In this document: positions 26,173 to 34,115 of the stretch, piece after piece
How the letters are laid out: every line of letters starts with the position of its first letter
Position numbering within the stretch: position 1 is the first letter of the stretch
Assembly: GCF_900129305.1 (NCBI RefSeq)
Contig: NZ_FQVB01000028.1
Location: 1-60,181 of the forward strand
DNA length: 60,181 bases
Reading direction: 5' to 3'
DNA from: Desulfacinum infernum DSM 9756
GTDB lineage: Bacteria > Desulfobacterota > Syntrophobacteria > Syntrophobacterales > DSM-9756
The notes under the pieces: model-generated
The model's database searches: none
What the model was told of the DNA's origin: nothing
What the model saw: only the letters and a program-made list of their open reading frames with translations
Translations under genes and position numbers: made by a program

Positions 26173-26616
26173 ATGCGTTACTGCGAAGGTCATGTGGGGC
26201 GGGTTTTCGTGCTGCGTCTGGAGGAAGGGGAAAGGATTCCCGACGTGATCGAGCAATTCGCCGAGGCCAAAGGGGTGCAGCGGGCCACCGTGCTGCTCCT
26301 CGGCGGCATCGATGACGGAAGCAAAGTGGTGGTGGGGCCGGAGGAAGGCCGGGGCGACGAGATCGTTCCCCTGGTGCACACCCTCAAGGGTATTCAGGAA
26401 ATCCTCGGCGTGGGCACGATCTTTCCCGACGAACAGGGGCGCCCCGTCCTGCATCTCCACGGGGCGTCCGGGCGGGAAGGGGGCGCGTCGGTGGGGTGCA
26501 CCCGCGCCGGAGTGGACGTGTGGCTCGTGGGCGAAGTGGTCATCCTGGAAATCCAGGGGATCGACGCGGTCCGGAAGAAAGACCCTCGAAGCGGGCTGTC
26601 CCTGCTGGAGATCTGA
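26173..26616 (+). CDS. PPC-domain (DUF296, PD1-like) protein
   Basis: 147 residues. Typical motifs are a start with VGRVFVLRLEEGERIPDVIEQ-like sequence (RVFVLRLEEGERIPDVI), RATVLLLGGIDDGSKVV, VLHLHGASGREG and the C-terminal LEI. The family occurs in bacteria as free-standing trimers and in plants fused to AT-hooks; the bacterial role is unclear, though the conserved histidines (HLHGAS) suggest a metal site. AGGAGG lies directly before the ATG. It converges with the AmpG-like gene, only 17 bases away. Confidence 0.87.
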   Translation: MRYCEGHVGRVFVLRLEEGERIPDVIEQFAEAKGVQRATVLLLGGIDDGSKVVVGPEEGRGDEIVPLVHTLKGIQEILGVGTIFPDEQGRPVLHLHGASGREGGASVGCTRAGVDVWLVGEVVILEIQGIDAVRKKDPRSGLSLLEI

Positions 26617-26633
26617 AAAGCTTTCGGTGCGGC

Positions 26634-27887
26634 TCAATCCCGGCCGGCGGTGGCCTCCTCACTGCGGGCCCAGGGAGCAAACCGGGGGAGCAGCAAGATG
26701 CCGGGAACGGCCCCCAGGGTGCTCACCGCATAGAAGAGAGGCCAGCCCAGGGTGGATACGAGAAAGCCTGTGGGGGCTCCGGCCAGCACCCGGGTGACGG
26801 CCATGAGGCTCGACAGGAGCGCGAATTGGGTGGCCGTGTAACGCTTGTTGCAAAGGCTCATGAGGAAGGCCAGGAAGGCCGCGGTCCCGAGGCCCCCGCA
26901 GATGTTTTCCACCGCCACCGCCCCCACCATGGCGGGGTAGTTCCGGCCCAGTAGGGCCAGGCCCGTGAAGCCCAAGTTGGAGACGGCCTGTAGAAAGGCG
27001 AAGATCCACAGCGACCGGTGGATCCCGATCCGGGAGAGGATGCCGCCACCGGCCAGGGTGCCCAGGATGGTGGCGGCCAGGCCGAAGGCCTTGTTGACCG
27101 TCCCCACCTCGGTTCGGGTAAATCCGATGTCCAGCAGAAAAGGGGTGGTCATGGCCCCGGCGATGGCGTCTCCCAGCTTGAAGACCATGATGAAGGCGAG
27201 CATTTCCACTGCGCCGGACCGCCTGAAATAGTCGACTAGCGGCATCCAGACGGCTTCCCGCAGGGTCGACGGCACCGGCGCGGCTTCGTGAGGGTTACGG
27301 GGTTCCGGGGAAAGGAAGGTGAAAAGGGCGCAGGCGCCCATGGCCGCCGCCATGAGCCCGTAGACGTGGGGCCATGGAAGGTGATCGGAAAGGATGAGGG
27401 CCAGGGCCCCGGACGTCAGCATGGCGAGCCGGTAGCCCACCACGCTGGTGGCGGCTCCGGCTCCCCTTTCCTCATCGGGAAGCACGTCGGCCCGATAGGC
27501 GTCGATGACGATGTCCTGGCTGGCGCTCAGAAACGCGACCGAGAGGGCCAGGATGCCCACGATCAGAATATGACGGGCGGGGGAGAAGGAGCCCAGCGCC
27601 AGAATGGCTCCGGCCAGGAGGAGCTGGGTCAGGAGGATCCATCCGCGGCGGCGGCCGAGCCAAGGAGGGACGAACCGGTCCATGACGGGAGCCCACAGGA
27701 TCTTGAGGGTGTAGGGCAGTCCCACCAGGGAAAAGATGCCGATGAGGCGGATATCCACCTTTTCCGAAGCCATCCAGGCTTGGAGGGTGGAACCGGTGAG
27801 AGCCAGCGGCAGGCCGGAGGAAAAGCCCAGGCCCAGGAGGCACAGGACCCGACGTCGTCCATAAACGGAAAGCCAGGAAGGGTTCAT
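26634..27887 (-). CDS. AmpG-like MFS permease (muropeptide import type)
   Basis: 417 residues, about 12 membrane helices. AmpG signatures are GFSSGLPLALTGSTLQAWM near the start, LPYTLKILWAPVMDRF, SASQDIVIDAYRADVL and ENICGGLGTAAFLAFLMSLC. AmpG imports anhydromuropeptides from the periplasm for cell wall recycling with proton motive force; acetyl-CoA transporter-like members look similar. ATG 27887 is preferred over the frame start at 28031 because the added 48 residues are not membrane-like and the family starts near the first helix. The upstream region holds MITE copy D. Confidence 0.85.
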   Translation of the reverse strand: MNPSWLSVYGRRRVLCLLGLGFSSGLPLALTGSTLQAWMASEKVDIRLIGIFSLVGLPYTLKILWAPVMDRFVPPWLGRRRGWILLTQLLLAGAILALGSFSPARHILIVGILALSVAFLSASQDIVIDAYRADVLPDEERGAGAATSVVGYRLAMLTSGALALILSDHLPWPHVYGLMAAAMGACALFTFLSPEPRNPHEAAPVPSTLREAVWMPLVDYFRRSGAVEMLAFIMVFKLGDAIAGAMTTPFLLDIGFTRTEVGTVNKAFGLAATILGTLAGGGILSRIGIHRSLWIFAFLQAVSNLGFTGLALLGRNYPAMVGAVAVENICGGLGTAAFLAFLMSLCNKRYTATQFALLSSLMAVTRVLAGAPTGFLVSTLGWPLFYAVSTLGAVPGILLLPRFAPWARSEEATAGRD

Positions 27888-28063
27888 GTCGTTCCACGCA
27901 CGAAAGGATTGGAAGGCCGTATCCGGCCGGGTTTCCGGAAGGACTCTTTTCGCACGAGGAAGGTCCTTCCTGCAAGTGCGGGGAGGATTTTCGGCGCACC
28001 ATCCGGTCGCAGCGCGGAGCCCCGCGATCAAACGGCGGCGCCACTCCCGCGAAAGCGATAATC

Positions 28064-28287
28064 TACAGGAGCTTGTCCGGGAACAGGTTTCCGTCTGGAA
28101 CCGGTAAAGGATCTGACCTCTTTCGTAGCCGCGGGGCTTCAGCCCCGCGGAAAGGGGGCTCGTAACCCCATGACGAGACAGCCCATACCCGACGGCGCAT
28201 CCGACATGGGGGGATCTTTAGGCAGTCCTAAAGGGCTGCGCCACAAAAGAAGCGGTTTGCCCTGGCGTTTTCTGACAAGCTCCAGTA
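28064..28287. mobile_element. MITE-like element copy D (REP-pair interior)
   Basis: 224 bp between divergent ampG-like and kamA-like genes. Ends: TACAGGAGCTTGTCCGGGAA and, on the other strand, TACTGGAGCTTGTCAGAAAA. The interior has TCGTAGCCGCGGGGCTTCAG and a diverged GGCAGTCCTAAAGGGCTGCGC. It may affect the promoters of both neighbours. Confidence 0.75.
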
Positions 28288-28359
28288 ACCTCCCGCCCGC
28301 CATCGTCCCGGTTGGGCGGTGCCGGGGGGGGGTGAGAATGGACGGAGGAAGGCAAGAAA

Positions 28360-29433
28360 GTGCTTTCGGAAGGAATGGTTGACCAGAATGAAAAACGGCC
28401 CGGTGCCGGCCCGGGGGGGGCTTCTCTCCACGAGGAAGTGCACCGGGTCTATCCCGTCAAGGTGAGCCCTCTTTTCCAACGCTTGATGGAAAAGCCGGGG
28501 GATCCCATCTGGCGTCAGGTGATGCCCGACGAGAGGGAGCTTCTGGACGACGGGCCTCTCGCCATGGAGGACCCGCTGGGCGAAGAGTCCCGATCGCCGG
28601 TTCCCAATCTGGTTCACAGGTATCCCGATCGGGTGCTGTGGATCGTATCGCACGTGTGCGCCGTTCACTGCCGGTTCTGCACCCGCAAGAGGCGCTGGAC
28701 CCGCCCTGTGCCCCTCACCGATGGGATGACCCGGGCAGCCGAGGAATACATTTCCGCGACGCCGGCGATTCGGGATGTGCTCCTTTCCGGCGGCGATCCC
28801 CTCATGCTTCCCCTGGAGAAACTCCACGATCTGTGCGCCCGCCTGCGGCGCATCCCCCATGTGCGGATCCTTCGCATCGGAACGCGCGTTCCTTTTGCGG
28901 CTCCGGAACGGGTCACCGATGAGCTGGTTCAGGTTCTCCGGACACATCATCCGGTCTACATGAACATCCATGTCAATCACCCGTGGGAGATCTCGCCTGA
29001 GGCGCGGGAGGCCTGCGCCCGGCTGGCGGATGCGGGCATCCCGCTGGGGAGCCAGACGGTGCTCCTTAAGGACGTGAACGACGATCCGACGGTTCTGGAG
29101 GAACTGTTCGTCGAGCTTCTTTCTCTGCGCCTCCGCCCCTACTACCTGCTTCAAATGGACCTCATGAAGAGCACGGCCCACTTCCGCACCGGCATCCGGG
29201 ACGGGCTGCGCATTCTGCAAAGGCTGAGAAACCGCATCTCGGGCCTGGCTCTGCCCCAGTTCGTGGTGGACCTTCCCGGCGGATACGGCAAGGTGCCGCT
29301 CTCGCCTCAGGCGGTTGAGAGGATTGAGGCGGATCGCATCGTCTTTCGCAACTACGAGGGAAAAGCCTGCAGTTATCCGCTGGACGACGGGGAAGGGCCG
29401 GAATTGGCGAAACTTCTCGGAAAGGAACCGTAA
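28360..29433 (+). CDS. KamA-family radical SAM aminomutase (lysine 2,3-aminomutase/EpmB-like)
   Basis: 357 residues. The radical SAM motif is CAVHCRFCTRKRRW, followed by LLSGGDPLML (SAM-binding Gly-rich) and the PLP lysine in DLPGGYGKVPL. It shifts the amino group of lysine (or a close analogue) from carbon 2 to carbon 3. Its length is closer to EpmB/short KamA proteins (~340) than to the clostridial enzyme (~416). No ablB acetyltransferase or epmA is adjacent, so the product's fate is open. The start is GTG 28360 (GGAGGAAGG before it) or ATG 28375. Confidence 0.87.
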   Translation: MLSEGMVDQNEKRPGAGPGGASLHEEVHRVYPVKVSPLFQRLMEKPGDPIWRQVMPDERELLDDGPLAMEDPLGEESRSPVPNLVHRYPDRVLWIVSHVCAVHCRFCTRKRRWTRPVPLTDGMTRAAEEYISATPAIRDVLLSGGDPLMLPLEKLHDLCARLRRIPHVRILRIGTRVPFAAPERVTDELVQVLRTHHPVYMNIHVNHPWEISPEAREACARLADAGIPLGSQTVLLKDVNDDPTVLEELFVELLSLRLRPYYLLQMDLMKSTAHFRTGIRDGLRILQRLRNRISGLALPQFVVDLPGGYGKVPLSPQAVERIEADRIVFRNYEGKACSYPLDDGEGPELAKLLGKEP

Positions 29434-29588
29434 GGAGCCCCGTGCCGGCAACGCGGATTCCGCCCGCTGCAAAGACGTGCATCCCCGATTGCGCGAGAAC
29501 GACACAGAAGGAGAGATCTGAAGGGGGCCTTAGAACGGAGCGGGGGCCTTCGGGATGAGGGGATGTCCGGCCGGGTGCGGGAAAAATC

Positions 29589-30113
29589 ATGAGGATCTTT
29601 CATAGTCGTTGGGCCGTTTGGTTGTCTGGTGCGATGACCTTCACCCTTTTCGGGCTCATTAGCGTCTTGAACCGGCCCTTGGAAACGGAAGCGGCCCCCT
29701 TTGGGATCCTTTCCCTGCAATGGGCGTGGACCAAGGAAGCTGCCAGGACCATTGTAGCGTCGTGGGCCCAGTCGGGTGTCTTGAAGGCGGCTTTCTGGAA
29801 TATCTGGCTCGATTTTCCCTTTGCCCTGGCTTACGGCACAACCTTGAGTGTCATCTTTTCCCGGGTGTGCCGCATGCTGAAGGGAATTTCCGCCACATCC
29901 TCGCTTTTCGGGCGCTATGCTTGTTTTCTGCCCCTCCTTGCGGCCTTCCTGGACATGGTGGAAAACGTGGCCCTCCTGAAAATGATGGGAAGCTCCGATG
30001 GTCCATCGTGGCCACCGATCGCCGCAACATGTTCCACGGCCAAATTTTCCATCCTGGCGATCAGCATCCTGGCAGTGCTATTGGTATGGATCCGCTACAG
30101 GTCCTCCTCCTGA
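29589..30113 (+). CDS. Hypothetical integral membrane protein
   Basis: 174 residues with four predicted membrane helices (WLSGAMTFTLFGLISVL, WLDFPFALAYGTTLSVIF, YACFLPLLAAFLDMVENVALL, ILAISILAVLLVWI). The motif FLDMVENVALL (acidic residues in a helix) and DFPFALAYG recur in a widespread uncharacterised membrane protein family. No function is known to me. It overlaps the end of the convergent cysteine synthase fusion gene by 19 bases. Confidence 0.72.
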   Translation: MRIFHSRWAVWLSGAMTFTLFGLISVLNRPLETEAAPFGILSLQWAWTKEAARTIVASWAQSGVLKAAFWNIWLDFPFALAYGTTLSVIFSRVCRMLKGISATSSLFGRYACFLPLLAAFLDMVENVALLKMMGSSDGPSWPPIAATCSTAKFSILAISILAVLLVWIRYRSSS

Positions 30114-32419
30114 ATCCTCTCCCAGCGCGGTCCCAGGGGCGTGTCCACCACCCGGATGCCCTTTCCCAGGAGCTCATCCCGAAGCCGATCGGCCGTCGCC
30201 CAATCCTTGGCCTTCCGGGCGGCTTCCCTTCTTTCCAGCAGGGCCTTCTCCTCACCGCTTAAGGGGCTGAGATCCAGCCGAAAGAGTCCCAACACCTGGT
30301 CGAGGTGGCGAAGGGAGGCCAGAATCTGCTCCTTCTGTTCGGCGCTCAAGGGTTCCTTTTCCAGAAGGGGGTTCAGGGTACGGATGAACTGGAAGAGCGA
30401 GGCCAGGGCCTTGGGCGTGTTGAGATCGTCCGCCAGCGCGTCGAAAAACCCTTGCTCCAGGGCGAAGACGGCCTCTTCCACCGCGGCATGGCGCACTCCA
30501 TCGGCGGGGCTGTGCCGGATTCGCCCGATGAATTCCCGGATTCGCTTGAGGCCTCGCGAGGCGCTCTGAAGGCTTTCCAGGGAGGCGTTCATGGGCTTGC
30601 GGTAATGGGAACCCAGCAGCCAGAATCGGATCTGAGACGGCGAAAAACCGCGCTCGTACAGCGCCTGGAGGTTGGGTTCCCCGCCCGGCAATTCTTGACC
30701 CTCTTCCTTGAGGTGCACCCTTTCGGCCAGCAGCCACGTGTTGGCGTACGGCTTTCCGGTGAGCGCCTCGGCGATGGCCCGAACGTTTTCCAAGTGGGGG
30801 AAGAGAAAATCCATGCTGCTCACATGGATGTCCAGCGGATAGCCGAACTGGTCGAAAACGGCGGCGGCCGCGGCGATGTGCCAGGTGGGCAGGACGTTGC
30901 CCCATTCGGTCTTCAGGTAGTCGCCGCGCTTGAGCTCGGCCAGGGTGGCCCGTTTGAGAAGGGCGAAGTCCCTGGGGTTGAGCTTTTCGTAGGCGTCCAG
31001 GTCCACGGTGGTGCCCACCCGGATCTTTTTGGGATCCACCCCGGAAAGGGTGCCGTAGTCGGCGAAGCCCGTCAGGCTGAAATAGACGGAGCGGAGCTTT
31101 TCGTAGGCCATCCCCTTTTGGAGGAGAGTCCGGGCGGTTTCCACGATGGCGTTCAGGTGCTCCGAGGTGCAAGCCGTCCGAAGGGACCGGGTGATGCCCA
31201 GCCGGCGAAATTCCCGGGTGAGATCCGATACCTTTTCTTCCACATACCGGTCGAGAGGCATGCCGCGATCCAAGGCGCACTGGATGGAGCGGCTGTCCAG
31301 GTCCGGGATGAGCACGAAGGCCTCCGCCTTGAACCCCTTGACCGTAAGAAAGCGGGTGAGAAGGTCGGCCAGGATGAAGCGGCGAGCGGCTTCCAGTTCC
31401 AGGCCCGAATCCAGCGGGGGACCCGTCACGGCGATGCGCACCTTGCCTTCCTGAACCGGCTTGAAGGGGGATTTCTTCCGTCTCAGGAAGTCGAAGAATT
31501 GGAAGTCGGGTTCCAGCATGGTGGTGAAAAGATTGGTGCTCAGATACCGGTCGCCGCCGTCGGGCAGGACCGCTACGATGATCCCGTCCGTTCGCTCGGC
31601 GGCGATCTGGGCCGCCGCCGCCATGGCCGCCCCCGAGCTCATGCCCACGAAGATGCCTTCCTCCTTGGCGAGACGCCGGGCCATTTCGAAGGCGTCCTCG
31701 TCCTTGACGTGGACGATCCGGTCCAGACGATACCGGTCGAAAATCCCCGGAACATAGGATTCCTTCATGTTCTTCAGGCCCTGGATCTTGTGGCCCGGGT
31801 AGGGCTCCACGGCCACCACCTGGATGTTGGGATCCCGTTCCTTCATGGCCCGCAGGATTCCCATGGCGGTGCCGCTGGTGCCCAGGGTGGTGACCACCAC
31901 GTTCACCTTGCCGTCCGTCTGCTCGTAGATCTCGGGGCCGGTCCCGCGGTAGTGGGCTTCCGGGTTGGCGGGGTTGTTGAATTGGTCGGCAAGAAAATAC
32001 TTGTCGGGGTTTTCCCGCACCATGCGGTAAACTTCCTCGATGGCGCCGTCCGTGCCCAAGGAACCGGGAGTCAGCAGCAGCTCCGCACCCAGGGCCTTCA
32101 GGATCTTCTGGCGCTCCAGGCTGGCCGTTTCTGGCATGGCCAGCACCAGCCGGTAGCCCTTGACGGCGGCCACCACCGCCAGTCCGATGCCCGTGTTGCC
32201 GCTGGTGGCTTCAATGATGGTCTTGTCGGGAGTTAGCTCCCCGCTGCGTTCCGCCGCCTCGATCATGTAAAGGGCCGGCCGATCCTTGATGGATCCTCCC
32301 GGGTTCTTGGCTTCCAGTTTCACGTAGATGGTTGTCCGGGGATTGGGGTTGAGCTTGTTGATGCGGACAAGGGGTGTATGGCCTATCAGCTCCAAGACGT
32401 TGTCGAAAACATTCTTCAT
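30095..32419 (-). CDS. Cysteine synthase fused to a catalytically degenerate cysteinyl-tRNA synthetase-like domain
   Basis: 774 residues. Residues 1-~320 are a PLP beta-replacement enzyme of CysK/CysM type: Lys45 in GGSIKDRPA, EATSGNTGIGLA, GTSGTAMGIL (phosphate loop) and VLPDGGDRYLS. Residues ~328-774 follow CysRS along the whole length (IHVSSMDFLFPHLENVRAIAE, NWxxADRLRDEL-type DWATADRLRDELLGKGI). The synthetase part has lost its key residues: HIGH is replaced (GPPLDSGLELEAARR), KMSKS is replaced (QELPGGEPN), and zinc ligands are gone (TWHIAAAAAV for WHIECSAM; PHLEN for PHHEN). It therefore should make cysteine but not charge tRNA. ATG 32419 is chosen; the frame extends to 32476. Confidence 0.9.
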   Translation of the reverse strand: MKNVFDNVLELIGHTPLVRINKLNPNPRTTIYVKLEAKNPGGSIKDRPALYMIEAAERSGELTPDKTIIEATSGNTGIGLAVVAAVKGYRLVLAMPETASLERQKILKALGAELLLTPGSLGTDGAIEEVYRMVRENPDKYFLADQFNNPANPEAHYRGTGPEIYEQTDGKVNVVVTTLGTSGTAMGILRAMKERDPNIQVVAVEPYPGHKIQGLKNMKESYVPGIFDRYRLDRIVHVKDEDAFEMARRLAKEEGIFVGMSSGAAMAAAAQIAAERTDGIIVAVLPDGGDRYLSTNLFTTMLEPDFQFFDFLRRKKSPFKPVQEGKVRIAVTGPPLDSGLELEAARRFILADLLTRFLTVKGFKAEAFVLIPDLDSRSIQCALDRGMPLDRYVEEKVSDLTREFRRLGITRSLRTACTSEHLNAIVETARTLLQKGMAYEKLRSVYFSLTGFADYGTLSGVDPKKIRVGTTVDLDAYEKLNPRDFALLKRATLAELKRGDYLKTEWGNVLPTWHIAAAAAVFDQFGYPLDIHVSSMDFLFPHLENVRAIAEALTGKPYANTWLLAERVHLKEEGQELPGGEPNLQALYERGFSPSQIRFWLLGSHYRKPMNASLESLQSASRGLKRIREFIGRIRHSPADGVRHAAVEEAVFALEQGFFDALADDLNTPKALASLFQFIRTLNPLLEKEPLSAEQKEQILASLRHLDQVLGLFRLDLSPLSGEEKALLERREAARKAKDWATADRLRDELLGKGIRVVDTPLGPRWERIQEEDL

Positions 32420-32693
32420 GACCTTCGGCTCCCGCACTGTCTTTCCGATGGCGCCGGTGCTTGCGACGGAATCCACCGGCCGGCAAAGTCCCGGCTATAG
32501 TGACCACTTTCGGAGCTTTTGTCAAAGTTCAGGATATTTGTGAAAAAAGGAGCGTACAAGGCCCCTTTGTAGGGCATGGATCTGCGTATATTCCGATGTT
32601 TGACGAGCCGGGAGGGAGGCGCTATAAATACGCCCATTGAGCGGCTTGTGAGAACTCAGACAGATGGAAGGATGGAGCCAGAAGGAGCGATCC

Positions 32694-33647
32694 ATGAAGA
32701 TCGGGGTGATGGGAACCGGTGGCGTTGGGGGCTATTTTGGAGGGTATTTGGCACGTGCCGGCATGGACATCCACTTTCTTGCCCGGGGAAAGCATTTGCA
32801 GGCCCTCCAGGAAGACGGCCTGGAAGTCGTGACCAACAACGAAAATTTCCGTGTGCGGATCCACGCCACCAGCGAACCGGACGACATCGGCCCGGTGGAT
32901 CTGCTCCTCTTCTGCGTCAAGGCCCATGATACGGAACAGGCGGCCCGGTACGTGGAGTCCATGGTGGAGGAGGACACCGTGATCCTCACCCTCCAGAACG
33001 GAATCGACAACGTGGAGAAGCTGGCCCAGTACTTCGGGGAAGAGAAGATCCTGGGCGGCACCGCCTACATCGAATCCACCATTGCCTCACCGGGGGTCAT
33101 CGCCCACTCGGGGCAGCCGGGGCGCATCGTCTTCGGGGAGCTGACCGGGGAGCGCACGGAACGTGTGGAGCGCATCCTGGATCTCTTCCGGAAGGCCGGG
33201 ATTCAGGCGGAAGTTTCCGACAACATCCATCAGGTTCTGTGGTCCAAGTTTCTTTTTATTTGCGGCGTGCACGGGGTGAGCACCCTGTCGCGGTCCTCCC
33301 TGGGGCTGGTGCTTGCCTGTCCCGAAACCCGAGAGCTCCTGGCGGGCGTCATGCGGGAAGTGGAGTCGCTGGCGCGAAAGCGCGGCGTGGATCTTCCCGC
33401 CGATGCGGTGGACCAGGCCATGGCGTTGGCCGAGTCCTACAACAAGCGTTTCAAGCCTTCCATGCTGCGCGATCTGGAGTGGCATCGAAAGACGGAGATC
33501 GAAGCGCTGAACGGCATGGTGGTGCGAATGGCCAGGGATCTGGAGGTGCCCACCCCCTACAATGAAGTGATCTATGCGGTGATGCGCCTGGAAAACAAGA
33601 AGATCGAAAACCCGGTCTGGGCCAGCCAACTGTCTACCGGCGATTGA
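32694..33647 (+). CDS. panE: 2-dehydropantoate 2-reductase (ketopantoate reductase) family
   Basis: 317 residues. NADPH-binding GTGGVGGYFGGYLARAG lies at the start, followed by VKAHDTEQAARY, TLQNGIDNVEKL with the catalytic lysine region and a C-terminal helical domain with Glu near LRDLEWHRKTEIEALNG. It reduces ketopantoate to pantoate for coenzyme A, although some members act on other 2-keto acids. ATG 32694 has AAGGAG 6 bases before it; an ATG at 32664 lacks a site. It diverges from the cysteine synthase fusion; the 274-base gap must hold both promoters. Confidence 0.88.
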   Translation: MKIGVMGTGGVGGYFGGYLARAGMDIHFLARGKHLQALQEDGLEVVTNNENFRVRIHATSEPDDIGPVDLLLFCVKAHDTEQAARYVESMVEEDTVILTLQNGIDNVEKLAQYFGEEKILGGTAYIESTIASPGVIAHSGQPGRIVFGELTGERTERVERILDLFRKAGIQAEVSDNIHQVLWSKFLFICGVHGVSTLSRSSLGLVLACPETRELLAGVMREVESLARKRGVDLPADAVDQAMALAESYNKRFKPSMLRDLEWHRKTEIEALNGMVVRMARDLEVPTPYNEVIYAVMRLENKKIENPVWASQLSTGD

Positions 33648-33725
33648 TCGAACGCATCTTCCCGCCGCTGTCTCCCGGCACCTTCCCAGCCAACCCTAAG
33701 GACCATTTGCCGTCGGTTGAGATAT

Positions 33726-33749
33726 GGGGGCGAAAGATCTTTCGCCCCT
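33726..33749. repeat. REP-like palindrome variant
   Basis: GGGGGCGAAAGATCTTTCGCCCC, a variant in which GAAT is GAAA. It directly abuts MITE copy E. Confidence 0.65.
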
Positions 33750-33972
33750 GGGAGCTTGTCCGAGAACAGGCTTCCGTTTGGAACCGCTAAGGAGTCTGAT
33801 CTCTTTCGTGGCCGCGGGGCTTCCGTCCCGGGGAATAAGGGGTCATCACAACCCAATGAACTGACGGGCAGTACCCGATGGGCCATCCGACATCCGGGGA
33901 TTCCTCCGCAGCCCTGAAGGGCTGCGCTACGAAAAAAACGGTCGTTCCCACCGTTTACAGGCAGGCTCCGAG
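33750..33972. mobile_element. MITE-like element copy E (REP-pair interior)
   Basis: About 223 bp. The left end GGGAGCTTGTCCGAGAA and the interior hairpins (CCGCGGGGCTTCCGTC, GCAGCCCTGAAGGGCTGC + GCTACGA) match copies B and D, including GAACAGGCTTCCGTTTGGAA shared with D. The right end (CAGGCAGGCTCC) is degraded and joined head to tail with the next element. Confidence 0.7.
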
Positions 33973-34115
33973 GAGCCTGTCTGAAAATGGCCCATTTGCC
34001 CCTTCCAACGTCCATTCGTCATCCCCGCGGAAGCGGGGATCCAGGATTTCCAGTAGGTTATGGATTCCCCCTTGCGCGGGAGTGACGGTTTGAGGAGTTC
34101 TCGGGCAAGCTCCTA
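33971..34115. mobile_element. MITE-like element copy E' (second interior type)
   Basis: 145 bp. The left end AGGAGCCTGTCTGAAAA directly follows copy E. The right end on the minus strand is TAGGAGCTTGCCCGAGAA, and its TAG is the stop codon of ubiD. The interior, GTCATCCCCGCGGAAGCGGG ... GCGCGGGAGTGAC, is the same type as in copy C. Confidence 0.72.

Noticed and set aside
30305-32236. Long plus-strand frame opposite the cysteine synthase fusion
   Set aside because: Antisense shadow with no recognisable domain or ribosome site.
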